Origin: Cordia subcordata
Lineage: Eukaryota > Streptophyta > Magnoliopsida > Boraginales > Cordiaceae
NCBI GenBank assembly: GCA_028554755.1
Contig: JAPTOF010000004.1
Span: forward strand, 18,408,001-18,472,000
Direction: 5' to 3'
Length of the DNA: 64,000 bases
Numbering within the stretch: position 1 is the first letter of the stretch; every line of letters begins with the position of its first letter. This document shows positions 1-12,230 of the stretch, in pieces. The notes under the pieces were generated by a model. That model saw only the letters and a list, made by a program, of their open reading frames with translations. It made no database searches and had not been told where the DNA came from. The position numbers were made by a program, and so were the translations under genes.

Positions 1-2222
1 TTAATAGAACCGCCAAGCCAAAAGAAATCACTATTGAAGACCTTCAAGCTGAAATCCATGAATTAAAACGAGAAATTGTCCACATCAAATCTGAGTTATC
101 TAACCTCAACACCATAATTAACTCACAAACTTTAAATTCTCCCTCACATAAACCCTCTACCTCAAACACTGAACCTGAAGACCCTTCAACCTCATCTCCC
201 GATGAAACAATATATAGAATGTTCTCCCATGTGACCTGGCAAAAATGGAGAACCACCATTACCCTTGTAATAAAAAAACAAGAAACTTTTCAGTTTACAA
301 CATTAATTGATTCAGGTGCAGATATGAATTGCATCCAAGAAGGCTTAATTCCTACCAAATATTTTGAAAAAACCTGGGAACGTGTAACTGCTGCAAATGG
401 ATCAAAACTCTTTATTAAATATAAGCTTTCCAATGTACACATTTGTAAAAATGGAATCTGCATCAAAACTAATTTTCTTCTTATCAAAAATCTTGATTCA
501 GAATTAATTTTAGGAACTCCTTTTCTAAATTTAATTCAACCTTTTCCAGTTTCATCCAAAGGAATTTCCTCCACAATGCACTCTCAAACTATCCTTTCTG
601 ATTTCATTGACCCCCCTCAAGAAAGAAGTTTAAATATACTTAAGGATATAGCAATTGAGAAAAAACTTAACTTAATCCAAAAGAAATCTTCTCAAATTAA
701 CTTCCTTAAAAAAGATTTAGAATTTAAAAGAATTGAAGAATGAATTAGTGATCCTCACTTCCAACAAAAAGGTCAAAGAATTTCAAGATAAGATAATTGC
801 GGAAGTTTGTCATTCCAACCCAACCGCGTTCTGGCAAAGAAAACACCATGAAGTTTCTCTTCCTTACACCAAAGACTTTTCTGAAACCATGATCCCAACC
901 AAATCTCGACCCATTCAAATGAATGAACAATTGCTCGAACTCTGCAAACAATATATTGACGGCTATTTGCAAAAAGGATTGGCCTAGTAAAAGTCCTTGG
1001 AGTTGCTCCACTTTCTTTGTTAATAATGCTATTGAAATAGAGTGTGGAGCTCGCAGAATGGTTATTAATTACAAACCCCTTAACAAGGCTCTTCAATGGA
1101 TAAGATACCTTCTTCCAAACAAACGAGACCTCCTTAAAAGACTTGTTCACGCCAAAATCTTCTCAAAATTTGATATGAAATCAGGATACTATCAAATTAA
1201 ACTTAAAGAAGAAGATAAATATAAAACTGCATTTAATGTTCATTTCGGTCAATGTGAATGGAATGTAATGTAATGCCATTTGGTCTCAAAATGCCCCTTC
1301 CGAATTTCAAAAAATTATGAATGATATTTTTCTTTCTTTCTCAAAATTTTTGATTATGTATATTGATGATGTTTTAATCTTCTCTGCATCAATAGAACAA
1401 CATTGGAAGCATCTGCATACCTTCATTACTGTTGTCAAACAAAATGGTCTTGTTGTGTCCGCCCCAAAAATAGTCTTATTTAAAATCCAAATTAGGTTTT
1501 TAGGTCATAATATTACTCGTGGAACAATCAAACCTATCGATAGAACTATCGAATTTGCATCAAAATTTCCTAATGAAATTAAGGATAAAAAACAACTTCA
1601 AAGATTTTTAGGATGCCTTAATTACATCTCAGAGTTTTGTCCAAACCTTACCCAGCTTGCAAAACCTCTCTGCCAAAGATTGACCAAAACACCATTTCCC
1701 TGGATAGATCACCATACTCAAATAGTTCGCCAACTCAAAGATCAAGCCCGGTCTCTACCTTGTCTTGGACTCCCAGACCCGAAAACCCTTAAAATTGTTG
1801 AAACAGACACCTCTGAACTTGGATACGGCGGTACACTCAAACAAACCCTTGGCCCAAACCAACCTGACCAAATTGTCCGATTTACCTTTGGATTTTGGTC
1901 CAAAACCCAACAAAATTATAGTACTATAAAAAAGGAAATTTTATCTATAGTGCTATGTATCACAAAATTTCAAGATGATTTATTAAATGAAAATTTTCTT
2001 TTACGAATTGATTGCAAAGCTGCCAAAGATGTTTTACAAAAAGATGTTAAAATGTTGGCTTCAAAACAAATTTTTGCTTGATGGCAAGCTCTTCTTTCGG
2101 TTTTTGACTTTGATATCGAATTCATCAAAGGCGAGACTAACTCTCTCCCAGATTTCCTTACTAGAGAATTTTTGCTGGGTAAAAGAGAAGAAGAAGGATG
2201 GCTTCATGCCATTCAAAGTTAG
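1..2222 (+). pseudogene. EPRV copy 1 protease-RT-RNase H (broken)
   Basis: Polyprotein part of a plant pararetrovirus. The aspartic protease motif DSGA is at 309-320, with the ILGTPF-type second motif near 505. The RT part has FSKFDMKSGYYQI near 1165, MPFGLK-like sequence near 1273 and catalytic YIDD at 1359-1370. RNase H begins at IVETDTSELGYGG near 1795 and goes on past 2081. Breaks: in-frame TGA at 741, a one-base shift near 770, a frame break near 987, stop TAA near 1271 and TGA at 2079-2081. The polypeptide runs into ORF2, whose ATG at 2198 overlaps its end at about 2222. Confidence 0.87.
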
Positions 2223-3458
2223 ACTACAAACCCAACACCAAAAGCTCATATGCTCCAAGAGCATCCTCCTCCTCTTCTCAAACTCCTCAAACTTCCCAAA
2301 AAGGTCTAGGCAAACTTCCTCAAACTCCTAGCACTCTTGCAAACACCTCTTTTTCTCTTTCAAATTTCTTTTCTCCCCTCCAAACCTACGCATAAGCTTC
2401 CCAGCCTACACAATCTTCCCCTTAACACTCTCAATCTTCACAAAAGAGTCCTTCACTTCCAAAAAGCCAATATATCTTTAAAAATTCTTTCAATCTATTC
2501 TGGATTGAACAAAAATATTCCCACATCAAAGACCCTTGGTTCCTTCTCAAAGAGTTCTTTTTTCCTCACTGCTTCCAAACCTCTGACAATCTTAAATCTC
2601 AAAAATTTTATGAGTTCATCCTCGTCAATACCAACTCTATTGAGATCACTCATAACAAAAATTCAGACGGTCAAATTGCCTACTTCAAAATCCAAATCAA
2701 AAAGGTCTTTTCACCTATTGACTGGAAAGCCCCTCTTTCCGAGTCCAAACCCTTTTCTCAAAAATTCTCCCCCTGGTTTTAATTGCATTGAATACAAAAC
2801 AGCCTGGAATGTTATTTTCCTTTTCCAAAATAAAAATCATCAACATTCGTGGCTTCTTTTCTTTTGCAAACAATTCAAACTTGAAGATACTCCCCTTTGG
2901 TTCCGCGATTGGTGGAATCTTTTTGGTCCAACAATTCAAAATTTCCCCCAAGTTATTTCTCAATTTTTCAAGGATTGGCAATTGGCATATCGTTCCCCTT
3001 CAAAATGGCAATTTTTGGATCCTCTTTTTGTTTTTTGTGCCCAGTTCAATGTCTAATGGATCTTATCATGGGAATTGCAAATCAAATCGGCAAGTAGATC
3101 TGATCCACCGTACCTGGCAAGGAATGTTAATATCAAATGGTGGGATGGATTCAACTGCTCCAAATTTACCAAAACCGAGCAAGAAGAATGGTTTTTAGCT
3201 CATCCAGATGCTACATCAATAGTGTCCAAAGTTCAAAGTCAATTCCGGGCAAAGAAGGCGGAACTTCAAGCTCAACTTGCGTCGGCTCCAGACTCAAAGA
3301 CATACAAACGTCTTCTGAAAGCCTACTTCAAAGAATTTGGAAATGATGAAGATGATGATGAAGAAGATCTTCCTCAACCTTTTGAAAGTTCGTCACAAGA
3401 TCCAAACCAAAATGAAGATGACTGTTTTCGAATCGACACGTCAGTATTCGATTATTGA
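2198..3458 (+). pseudogene. EPRV copy 1 ORF2, unknown function (broken)
   Basis: Second viral ORF after RNase H, matching the minus copy at 23536-24803. It starts at ATG 2198 with a Ser/Pro/Thr-rich N-terminus, has an aromatic-rich middle (WFRDWWNLFGPTIQNFPQV), the block NIKWWDGFNCSKF near 3140, and an acidic tail EDDDEED near 3345 ending at 3456-3458. Breaks include a stop at 2393-2395 and TAA at about 3054. I recognise no known domain. Some florendoviruses are known to have a second ORF of unknown function in this position. It is not clearly the caulimovirus transactivator. Confidence 0.7.
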
Positions 3459-4006
3459 CAACAGTCCAAAAATGATGCCCATGACGACAGTGGTAAAAGC
3501 GGTCATGTGCATTCTCCAAAGTTACTTTTCAAAAGGTGAATAGTTCTAGACCCGTGACTTAGCCACCTCCAAATAACGAAAAACTATTTTCGGCTGAAGA
3601 ATCCTGCGTGCTTCTCAAAAGAAGAAAAAGTTGTTCATGTGACATAATAGTCTTCAACTTTTCCTTTTACTTTTCAAACAGCAAAATGATTGTAATTATT
3701 TCTTTTGCTTTCTTTGTTTCTTCCGGGCCTATATAAGGTTCCAAGTTGTATGTATTCGGGAGTTCGGTTTTTTTTTTGTCTTCGTTCTTCTATTTGTAAT
3801 CTCCGTCTGTAACATCCTTCTATCAATAAAATTTACTGTTCCACTTCAAACCCTTGTGTTCAAACTTCTACTAAGCCATCAAACTTAAGGTACTTCTTTT
3901 GTCTAAACTTTATTTGCAAACATATTGCTATTTTCTGAATTTGTTTGATTTATTTATGCTCAAATTTGTTTATGTTTATTTATTACTCTGCTGTCTGGGC
4001 TGTTTC
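3459..4006 (+). promoter_or_regulatory. EPRV copy 1 intergenic region with promoter and poly(A) signal
   Basis: Non-coding viral segment between ORF2 and the primer site. It has TATATAAG at 3730-3737 and AATAAA at 3825-3830, about 95 bases apart. That is the order expected for the terminally redundant pregenomic RNA of caulimovirids. The corresponding region in the minus copy has a weaker TATTTAAG and an AATAAA. Confidence 0.7.
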
Positions 4007-4019
4007 TGGTATCAGAGGC
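4007..4019 (+). other. tRNA-Met primer-binding site, EPRV copy 1
   Basis: TGGTATCAGAGGC matches the 3' end complement of plant initiator tRNA-Met at 12 of 13 bases. This is where minus-strand DNA synthesis starts and sets the map origin of the viral genome. Confidence 0.85.
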
Positions 4020-4185
4020 ATAACTCTATTTTGAATACCTTTCAAATAGCTGAACCAACTTAACTAGTCCCTGTTCCCCAATACCCAGATAGTCATGTGA
4101 TAAGTCCCAATTGTTGCCGAAGTTAGGCGTTGTGTTAGGGCAGTAACGTCGTTGACTGTAGTAAAAGGAATAGTGCTTAGTTAGT

Positions 4186-4920
4186 ATGTCTATGTTATTT
4201 AGAAAGAATTCAAATAGTAGCATGGCATCTACATCCTCAAGATTAGATCCACAACAAATAATAAATAAGCAAAAACAAAAATTTTCAGATGTAGATCAAA
4301 AACTTTTAGATTGGCAATTGCCTAGGGTTAGTTCCAATGAAGTATACCTTACAAACACTTTTGATTTTGCTGCCAGTTATTCTATCAAAACTGTTGAACA
4401 AACTCTTTCAATTTCCAAAGCTGTTCAAAGTATTCAACTATTGTTTGGCAAAGCAATTCAAAAACATAGGCAAAAATATTCATTAATGCATTTAGGTTTA
4501 GTCCAAGTTGCTATCAAACCTTTGACTAGAGACGGTCTCAAATCTTTTGTTTTAATTGCACTTAGAGATGCTAGACATCACAAATTTATTGATTCTTTAC
4601 TTGGTACTATTGCTTTAAGTTTAGCAAAAGGTCCTATTTATTTTAATTGTTTTTCCAAATTTTTTGTGGCACTACAAGATCCAGGAGTTAACAGAACTTT
4701 AACCCTGAATCTTCAAACCTTAGGATTTGACATGGATCCTGATAATATTCCCATAGTAATAATATATAGGATACATTATAAAGTAATGAAAACACTCCTT
4801 AATCCAAAAGCTTTAAGATGTGATCCCAAATGTAAGACTCTTTTACTCTAATCAAACCTAGAAGAAAATATAGGTAAAACTTTGTTCCAAAAGAAATCCA
4901 GTGGGCTGAAGTTGAGCTCC
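4186..4920 (+). pseudogene. EPRV copy 1 movement protein region
   Basis: Start of viral ORF1. ATG 4186 is followed by an open run to 4851, with DWQLPRVSSNEVYLTNTFDF near residues 44-63 and the 30K-type core. 30K movement proteins widen plasmodesmata for cell-to-cell spread. A second ATG at 4222 (MASTSSR) is an alternative start. The TAA at 4849-4851 replaces a sense codon relative to the minus copy, and a further shift follows near 4880. The family call rests on position just after the primer site and on pattern. Confidence 0.72.
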
Positions 4921-4922
4921 CC

Positions 4923-5640
4923 ATGGATTGGACTGTTCATAACAAACCTGATCCTTCACCTCCACAACAACTTGAAGACTTAGAGCAAATAATTGAATAT
5001 CTTGATGGAATCGTAAAAATCAAATTCTCAAATAATACTAATGACTCTCTTAGGTTTAGCACTTCTGAGTTTGTCTCGCAAACTTCAAAACGTTCCTCTA
5101 CCTCAGAGATTGAATATGTTCCTGAGTGTTCTTCTTCAAAGTTCTAAGGAATAAGAGAAAATCCTCCTATTTCTGAAAATGTTTACGCCGCCTCTTCTTT
5201 AACCAATATGTCTACAACCTTTAGTGAAATGAAACCTCCAAGTCCCTGTGTTTCGAAAAATAAAAATGTTGATTACAAAAGACTTCAAAATCGATGTCCC
5301 TTTTGTCAAAGCTGATTTTCACTCAGCACAAAACAGTCCAAAACGAGAATGGTTTTTAAATAACTTTTCAAAACAACAAAAGGATGATTTTCACAAAGAA
5401 TACTATTCTTTCATGAGAGAACACAAATTTAATATCTTCTTTTTTGACTGGTTCGAAATGTTTTGTGAATCACAACAGATTGATTACCCCTTCCCAAAAA
5501 CTCTCCAAATGGTTTCTCAATCAACCAAGAAATGGATTTTAAATGATGAGCAAGTGATCGATTCAAAATTTCCTCCTTTCTCTCCTCTCAAAATTCCATA
5601 TAATGAACATCTTGTCTCGGCCACTCCGATTAAAGATCCT
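4923..5640 (+). pseudogene. EPRV copy 1 ORF1 middle segment (MP-CP linker)
   Basis: Continuation of the viral polyprotein in pieces: MDWTVHNKPDPSPPQQ at 4923, then after a stop near 5145 and a shift, a block from 5248 to 5640 containing FNIFFFDWFEMFCESQQ near 5429. The same block is in the minus copy at 27901-28464. I recognise no domain. Confidence 0.65.
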
Positions 5641-6313
5641 TAATCTTTTGACCTAGAAAAGGAAGCTACAGTTAAAGATGTTAACAAACTAATTGAATTA
5701 AATAACTATACTAATCAATATTTAGATACTTTAGGAACTCATATTTCTAAAGTAGAAACTCTTCTCATAAATCACACACCTCCTCTCAAACCTCCTCCCA
5801 AACCGCAGGTCACATAACCAATAATCAAGCCTTATACTCTCCCTTCATCTATCAAATTTGGCCAAACTGCCGAAGACTACCTTGAAAAGATTAATCAACA
5901 AATTGAAGCCGTCTTGAAATTAACAATAAAAGGTAAAGGTAAGGCAGTTGACCCCAAACCACCAATTGCACCTAAAACCCCGATTCTTCCCTCATTCAAA
6001 GGAATCCAAATCAATGAACCTTCTTCCTTTCCTTCCTCCAATAAGCCAACCCAAAATAAACTCGCTGTTATTCGCCAGACCTCTAATTCGAAAACAGATG
6101 ATGAATCTATAGCTAAATTAGAAAATCAATTTACTCAATCAAAACAACAGCCTCAAGTTCACTCCCTTACTACCAAAATGCATCGAAATCCTCAACCAAA
6201 TTCCTATCATACTATGCCAAATAACTATACTCGACCTACCCCTGTTGATATCCAATTCGAAGAATGTGCAAATTTCTCCCAAAGTTACTATTCTAATGGT
6301 ATATCTCATATAT
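5641..6313 (+). pseudogene. EPRV copy 1 coat protein N-terminal part (truncated)
   Basis: Downstream of a TAA at 5641, the viral frame continues with a Pro/Lys-rich and Gln/Ser-rich stretch, including GKGKAVDPKPPIAPKTP near 5930 and PTPVDIQFEEC near 6237. This resembles the disordered N-terminal part of caulimovirid coat precursors. The core coat domain and zinc knuckle are absent because the copy stops at about 6313. Confidence 0.55.
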
Positions 6314-8050
6314 AAGTTTTTCTTAAAAAATAAATTTTTTCTCTCTCATCCTCATCTCTCTCTCTCTCTCTTTCTCTCTCACCTTTTCTTTTGGAGTAAA
6401 TCATTCTTATCTTTTTACATCAGACTTCTACTCAATGTTATAAATAGATCATTTAACATATTTCTCCTTGTATCTAGGAACCCAATATTACAAACAAATC
6501 ATTTAATGCTCCTTGTATATAGAATTAGATAAATTATCATCTCTTCGACTATGTGTTAAACGTATTAAATAAGATACAAATTTCAATAATGATTTTATTT
6601 TACAAAATGATGTTTTATTAGTCAATGTATTAGAAATGATAGTAAACATAGCTTAGTTGACAGGTAATAATGATGAAAGAGAAAAAAGTTATAATTTAAT
6701 TTTAAAATTTTACTTTTTTTATTAAAGGTAGATTAGATATTAGGCATGCCAAAATGTAACAAAATTACAAATTTGTTCCCATTTTAGCCATTTTCGGCCA
6801 ACTTCTTTTGGCCAAAAATCTTTATCTTTTTTGGATAAGGAGCTTTCACTATACCTGTTTTGACTAACTTTTCTCGTTCAGAAGGAATAACGTGCAAATT
6901 GAAAAGATAAATGGCATGGCTAGAACATATCTATTTCAAGTGGAAAATTCTCCAAAATGAATTGTTCGTTTGGAACAAACGAACCAAAAAGGGTTACGTG
7001 GCAATAGGGTTCACGCTGTAAAAGTCAAAGTCTTCAAATTTTTTTTGGGCCCAACTACATGACCAAAATACCCTCCAAAATCTTTGTCAACTACTTTTAC
7101 AACTTTATTTCAAATTCCACCAACCTAGACCAACCGTGCACATGCATTTAATTTTTTTTTTCTTTTCCTGCTGACATGTCAAGTCAACTGACATAAGTTG
7201 ACATGTAAGAAAAGTAAAGATTTGGCAAGATTTTTCAAAGCTTGTCGAGCAAGCATTTTTTCTATCAAGAAGTGTGTCGAATAAGCTTATAAATGGTAGC
7301 CATGCAACGTTTGGGAATGCATTAATTTTGTAAAATTTTAATTTTAAACGTTGTCAAATACAATTTGATTGTTAGATATTAATGTTTTAATAACATTTTG
7401 GCTGCACTACAAAATCCAGGTATGTATATATATTAAGAGTTTTATATTTATCTTTTGTTATGTTATTATATAATAATACTTCATATTAATATTATTTTTG
7501 TTGATACTAATGTCACTACTATTAATTTCATAATTATACTTGATACTACTATTTTTCTATTTTTGTTTGCATCATTACAATAGAATATTATAATTATTAT
7601 TGTTAATAGTAAGCTAATTATGTTTAATTTGATAATTAGACTTTAAATTAATATTTTTTACTCATACGTTTGATGATGATGATGATGATGATGATGATAA
7701 TAAGTACTTCTACTTGTACAATTAATATTGATATTATAAGAGTATTATTAATATTCTACTATAATTAATAATGATATTAATAGTAATAATAAGATTAGTA
7801 TTATCACTAAATATTATTTTTAGACAATTTGGTGGGAGTCCAATGTGTAGGCGTGTACGTATGTTAATTATTAACTAATTCTATTGGTACTATTAATAAT
7901 AGTAAGATTAGCATTATTAATTATTATTAATTGTATCATTATTAATACTACTATTTTAATTTAATGCTCACAAAAATGTGATTATTATATAGTGAAGTTT
8001 ACAAAAAATGGATTTCGAATCAACGAGCTAATAAATGACCAAGATGCATA
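6314..8050. other. AT-rich non-coding stretch
   Basis: No gene is supported. A CT-rich run (6345-6385) marks the edge of the viral copy. A (GAT)n microsatellite with about nine units lies at 7672-7698, followed by AT-rich DNA (7380-7960) built from short ATTAAT/TAATAT words. Confidence 0.6.
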
Positions 8051-9730
8051 AGAGGTAGAAGAAATTGGTGAAAACAATGTTGCATTTGATGTGTGTGAGT
8101 TGTGTATATTTGTACAGAGTGTTTGCATACATTTCTTAGGGTGTTTTAGAGCTCATTGGTGTGCATTTAGTATAGAGTTTATGCATATTTGTTAGTAGTT
8201 GTGCATAAGGTGAATAACTGCATAAATGCTATAGTAAGTGCTCTAATTGCACGACTTACGTGCATTTTGGGTGAAGTTGATACTCGAGCTTAAATGAAGA
8301 ATTTTGAAAGAAGATTGATGAAGATTTGATGTTTTGGAATAAGATTCAAGTGTGTTAGATGATGCATGAGGCCAAGAAGGAAGCATCGGAGAAAATGGAA
8401 GCGAAAACGGAGCTAAAACAAAGAAGATATGTTACTACAGGTTGACCCCCTGTTCCAGTACCGATAAACCAGTAGTCTCTTCCGATACACTCTTTCAGTG
8501 GTTTCAGAAGCTTCATCAAAAGTAGCGGCTGAGTAACCTCCAAGTACCAGTTGGCCGATTAGCTCTTCTGGTGGTCGCGCTAAAGGTCTATTTAGAGGAA
8601 CTCAATTTTTGAAACCCTAATAAACCCTAACCCTTTACCCACTTCACCAAACACCCAAAACCACCATCCCATATCAAACTAAGCTAGGATTGATGCTTGT
8701 AACAAGAAATTGAAGGGTTTTGTTTTTGGATTTAAGCAAGGGTTTGAAGAGGAGTTCCTTATTCCTTTCTTATTCTTGTAAATATGCTTTGTAATTGAGT
8801 TAGATCTAGGGTTGATTGATATTATATATTAGATTAGGGCTTTGAATAAAAGATTTGTGTGCATCGTTGGCTCTTATACATGTTTGTTTACATATATCTA
8901 TGACTTGATTCAATATATCTATGTATTGAAAATCAAGTATGTCTATGTATTTGTCAAAATGCTTAAGTGAACTTGCGTGGGTTAATTGTGCCTCAAATGC
9001 TTTTATCTATTTATATGGGTGATGTGATTATGCTTAATTCATGGCTGTGCTGAGTACCGTAGCATTTAGATTTAAATCCAGCTAATAGATTACATGCATT
9101 ACTTAGTCGAGTGTAGGTGCTAATCCTTAGCTTTAAACCCAGACAAGCAGATAAGTTAACCTAGACTAAAGTATCCCTCACCCACGTTAGCATTCGTTAA
9201 CCGAGCCTTAATGTCACGTAGTGTTTATGTGCTAGTCCTTGGCTTTAAACCCAGCCATAAGTTCTAAGCAAGGATTACAAAGACTAGGAGGGATTGGCCC
9301 TTAGCTTTGAACCCAGCTAATGGGTTGAACCACTAGTATTGGTTAAGAGACCCCCAATCAATACAACAGCAATAGAAGTCCCGAGCCATAGACATACCTA
9401 ATTCGTTATCATAGCCTAAGCCTAGTTGCAACACAATCACCCTAAGTCCCCTTCTTCTTTGATTAGGTTTCCTTTCTTAGCTTGACACTTTTAAGTTCCC
9501 CTGTAGTTTAGGTTTTTTTTCCCCTTTTTTTGAGCACCCTTCCATCCTAAAGAAAGCACATACACGCTCGTAGCTAGTTTTAGGCACCTAAGCATATAGA
9601 GACGAATCTAAGGTAGCCTCCCTGTGAAGACGTACCCGCACTTGAATCCACTATACCACGAACAGTCCATACCCTTGCTGGTGTAAAACTTGACACGATT
9701 AGCATCTTTGCTAAGTGATAAAGTGTAGCT
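8050..9730 (-). repeat. Dispersed repeat, arm 1
   Basis: Non-coding sequence with several copies of the phrase CTTTAAACCCAG (around 9070, 9142, 9251 and 9309) and repeated TCTATGTATT words near 8905-8955. A related but diverged sequence lies in opposite orientation at about 15470-17370, where GGTTTAAAGCC appears twice near 16065-16135. Similarity looks moderate by eye. It may belong to a plant LTR-element untranslated region or to the arms of a large DNA transposon. Confidence 0.45.
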
Positions 9731-9746
9731 TGAGACATTAGAATAT

Positions 9747-12230
9747 ATGAGTGACGAAGGGATCCTTAATCGCACTTTTGTGGATAAAGATGATGCATAT
9801 AGATTTTACAATTTGTACGCTCGAGTTCATAGTTTTAGCATTCGAATGTGTACCATCAAAAAACATAATGAGCAGTTTGTGAGTAGAATATTTATGTGTT
9901 TTTGTGCTGGCTCTCGAAGGAAGGAATTCATAGATTTGAGAGTCAGAAAAAGACCACAGAAGCCATTGTTGAAATGTGATTGCAAAGCTATGATGTAGAT
10001 AAAACTTGATAGTAGCCAATCATGTTATGTAGGAAGAAATTTGTGAGCAAGCATCGTCATGAATTAGTCCTAGCATTCAGCATCCCACTACTTCGTTCAC
10101 ACCAAGGAATTGATGACGCTCAAATGGATTAAAATTGAGTTATGTGGCATTTTGACATAAGCTCCACTAAAATCATGGATCTATTTAGAAACAAAGCAGG
10201 CAGGGGTTTACTAGGAAGGACTTGTTCAATGCAATAAGCTGAGATAAATGAGAAGAGATCTAAATGGGTGATTCCAACATTGGGTTATCATTTTTGCAAG
10301 GCAAATCTGCTAATGAACCTACATTCTTTTTTGTCACAATGTTAATGATGAAAACCATTTGGATAAGTTGTTCTAATGCAAGGTCGGTCAAGGAAAGTAT
10401 ATGAAGCATTTTGGAGATAGGTTGATGTTTGATGCTACTTACAAGACCAACGCTTACAGATTTCCTTTGGTGATTTTTGTGGGGCAAACAACCATTGAAG
10501 CACATGCTTGTTCAGTGCTACTATTGTAAGAAATGAAAGCATCGACTTCTATATATGGATGTTGAACATACTTCTAGAGGCAATGAACAACTAGAGACCA
10601 CTATCAGTTATAACAGACAGAGACAAATCCATGTATGCTGCAATTGAGCAAATATTGTCGAACATCGACATAGTTTATGCAAGTGGCACCTTCAATGCAA
10701 AGTCGACACAGACATGAAAATCAAGGATTTTAATAGAATCTTCAATCATTACATATCACTGAATTGTTCTATTAATAATTATGAGGAGCTATAGCTAGAG
10801 GTGGCAAAACGGGTTGAGACCCGCGGGTCGACATGTCTAACCCGCCAAAAAAGTAGGTTAGGTTGAGGGTTTAATGACCCGCCAGATAAATGGATCAACC
10901 CGACCCAACCCGCCTAATAGGTGAGTCGGGTTGGGTCAACCTGCAAATGACCCACGAACCCATCAAAATGTCCCATCTAACTTGTCAACACGCCAAAATG
11001 ACTCGTGAACCTACCTAACTTACCAAAATGACCCACAAACCCACCTAACCCTTTAAAAATGACCTGTAAACTCACTAAAGGGACCCATTTAACTTGCCAA
11101 AATAACCTGCCTAATCTACCAACCTACTTAGGGTCAGTTTAGGGTTTTAATATTCTTAACCCGCTGGATAAACGTGTTGACCCGACCCGACCCGACCAAC
11201 TGCTATAAATGGGTCGGGTCAACCCACGAGTACCTGTTTGCCAGCTCTAATCATGACATTATATGATAACTCAGTATGAGATTCAAAATAACAAATGGAT
11301 TTAGTAAGTGTACCAAAGAAGACAAATGTAGGGAGAGTCATACCTTCATGGCCATTTCTTCGGGTGGATAAAGCGCTGCGATGGGATGGACACATTCTCA
11401 AACAGTTATTTGGGTACTGATAGAAAATCAATTCACTTTGTAAAGGATTACGACAAAGGGTTGGAGTGTATTAGAGTCAATGTTATTGACAAGGAAGTAA
11501 AGAGTAACTACATGACTCCAATACTGACTACTAAATTAAAAGATTTAAAGGGGCATGCTGCTTCAATTTTCACAAGGACAGTTTTCTTTGAGTTTCAGCA
11601 ACAAATAAAGTTACTATCTTTGTTATGGCATGTTTAGATAAATGTTAATGGCAATGGCTCAATGATGTACATTCTTGCTAATAAGAAACATTCAAATGTA
11701 TTACGAGAAGTGATATTCGATCGAGCCATAATAGAACTGACTTGAAATTGTCTAATGTTTGAATCAAATGGAATACCATGCTCACATATAATATATATGC
11801 TTAAATGTGAAAGATATGAAGGGTTTCCATCTTCTTGCATCAACAAGTGTTGGACATCAGAGATCAACAAAGACCTTTGTGAAAAGAATTTGTTGAATTA
11901 TTCAACTGATTACATCAATATCACATGACACAAGGAATTAATGTCCCTATCTACATAAATGATATTTTATGGGAAGAAGACAGATGAAGGTTATAGAGAG
12001 GTGTAGGATGAATTATAAATTTGAGATCTCGTGCAAAGGTATTCTTGGAGATACAATTGAATAACCGAGCAAATGCAACTAAACCATTACATAGTCAACT
12101 GTTTGATGTGACACATCCTAAAATTTCAAATCTGCAATCAACAAGGAATCCAAATTCAGGATGTGCACCAAGACATTGTTCGAGATGTGGGCAAATGAAT
12201 ACACTTTTTTTAGTTAATTTTGCACGTTAA
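9747..12230 (+). pseudogene. FAR1/MULE-type transposase (Mutator-like), broken by stops and a MITE
   Basis: Transposase of a Mutator-like element related to the FAR1/FHY3 family. A FAR1 DNA-binding part is open at 9747-9998 (DKDDAYRFYNLYARVHSFSI). The DDE part follows in broken frames: LMFDATYKTNAYRFP near 10420 holds the first catalytic Asp, and ITDRDKSMYAAIEQ near 10610 the second. C-terminal FAR1-like sequence is at 11386-11637 (FVKDYDKGLE, TRTVFFEFQQQ). A CCHC/SWIM-like end HCSRCGQ is near 12175. The frame is interrupted by many stops and by the MITE at 10796-11249. It is not functional. Confidence 0.82.
10796..11249. mobile_element. MITE with TAGAGGTGGCAAA-type inverted ends
   Basis: Imperfect terminal inverted repeats TAGAGGTGGCAAAACGGGT (left) and ACCTGTTTGCCAGCTCTA (right) flank about 450 bp rich in GACCCG/CGGGT words. 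The interior holds a degenerate minisatellite of about 30-40 bp (CCAAAATGACCCACxAACCCACC-like) between roughly 10950 and 11130. It splits the Mutator-like transposase reading. I could not find a clear target duplication, so the superfamily (hAT-like is one option) is open. Confidence 0.65.

Larger units (their letters stand above)
1..6313 (+). mobile_element. Endogenous pararetrovirus copy 1 (Caulimoviridae), permuted and partial
   Basis: Reading along +, the order is protease, RT, RNase H, ORF2, intergenic promoter/poly(A) region, tRNA-Met primer site, movement protein, start of coat protein. So the copy crosses the junction that is 3' end then 5' start in the linear map, as expected from a circular or concatemeric source. 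It starts before the window and ends near 6313, where viral similarity to the second copy stops and CT-rich AT-rich DNA begins. Stops and frameshifts occur in every coding block, so it is a fossil. No integrase or LTRs are seen, which separates it from Ty3/gypsy elements. Confidence 0.88.

Noticed and set aside
4007..4019. tRNA-Met gene signal at TGGTATCAGAG sequences
   Set aside because: Only the 3' complement is present, with no cloverleaf; these are reverse-transcription primer sites.
9040..9420. Repeated CTTTAAACCCAG phrases as a CRISPR-like array
   Set aside because: Spacing is irregular, units diverge, and the context is a eukaryotic dispersed repeat.
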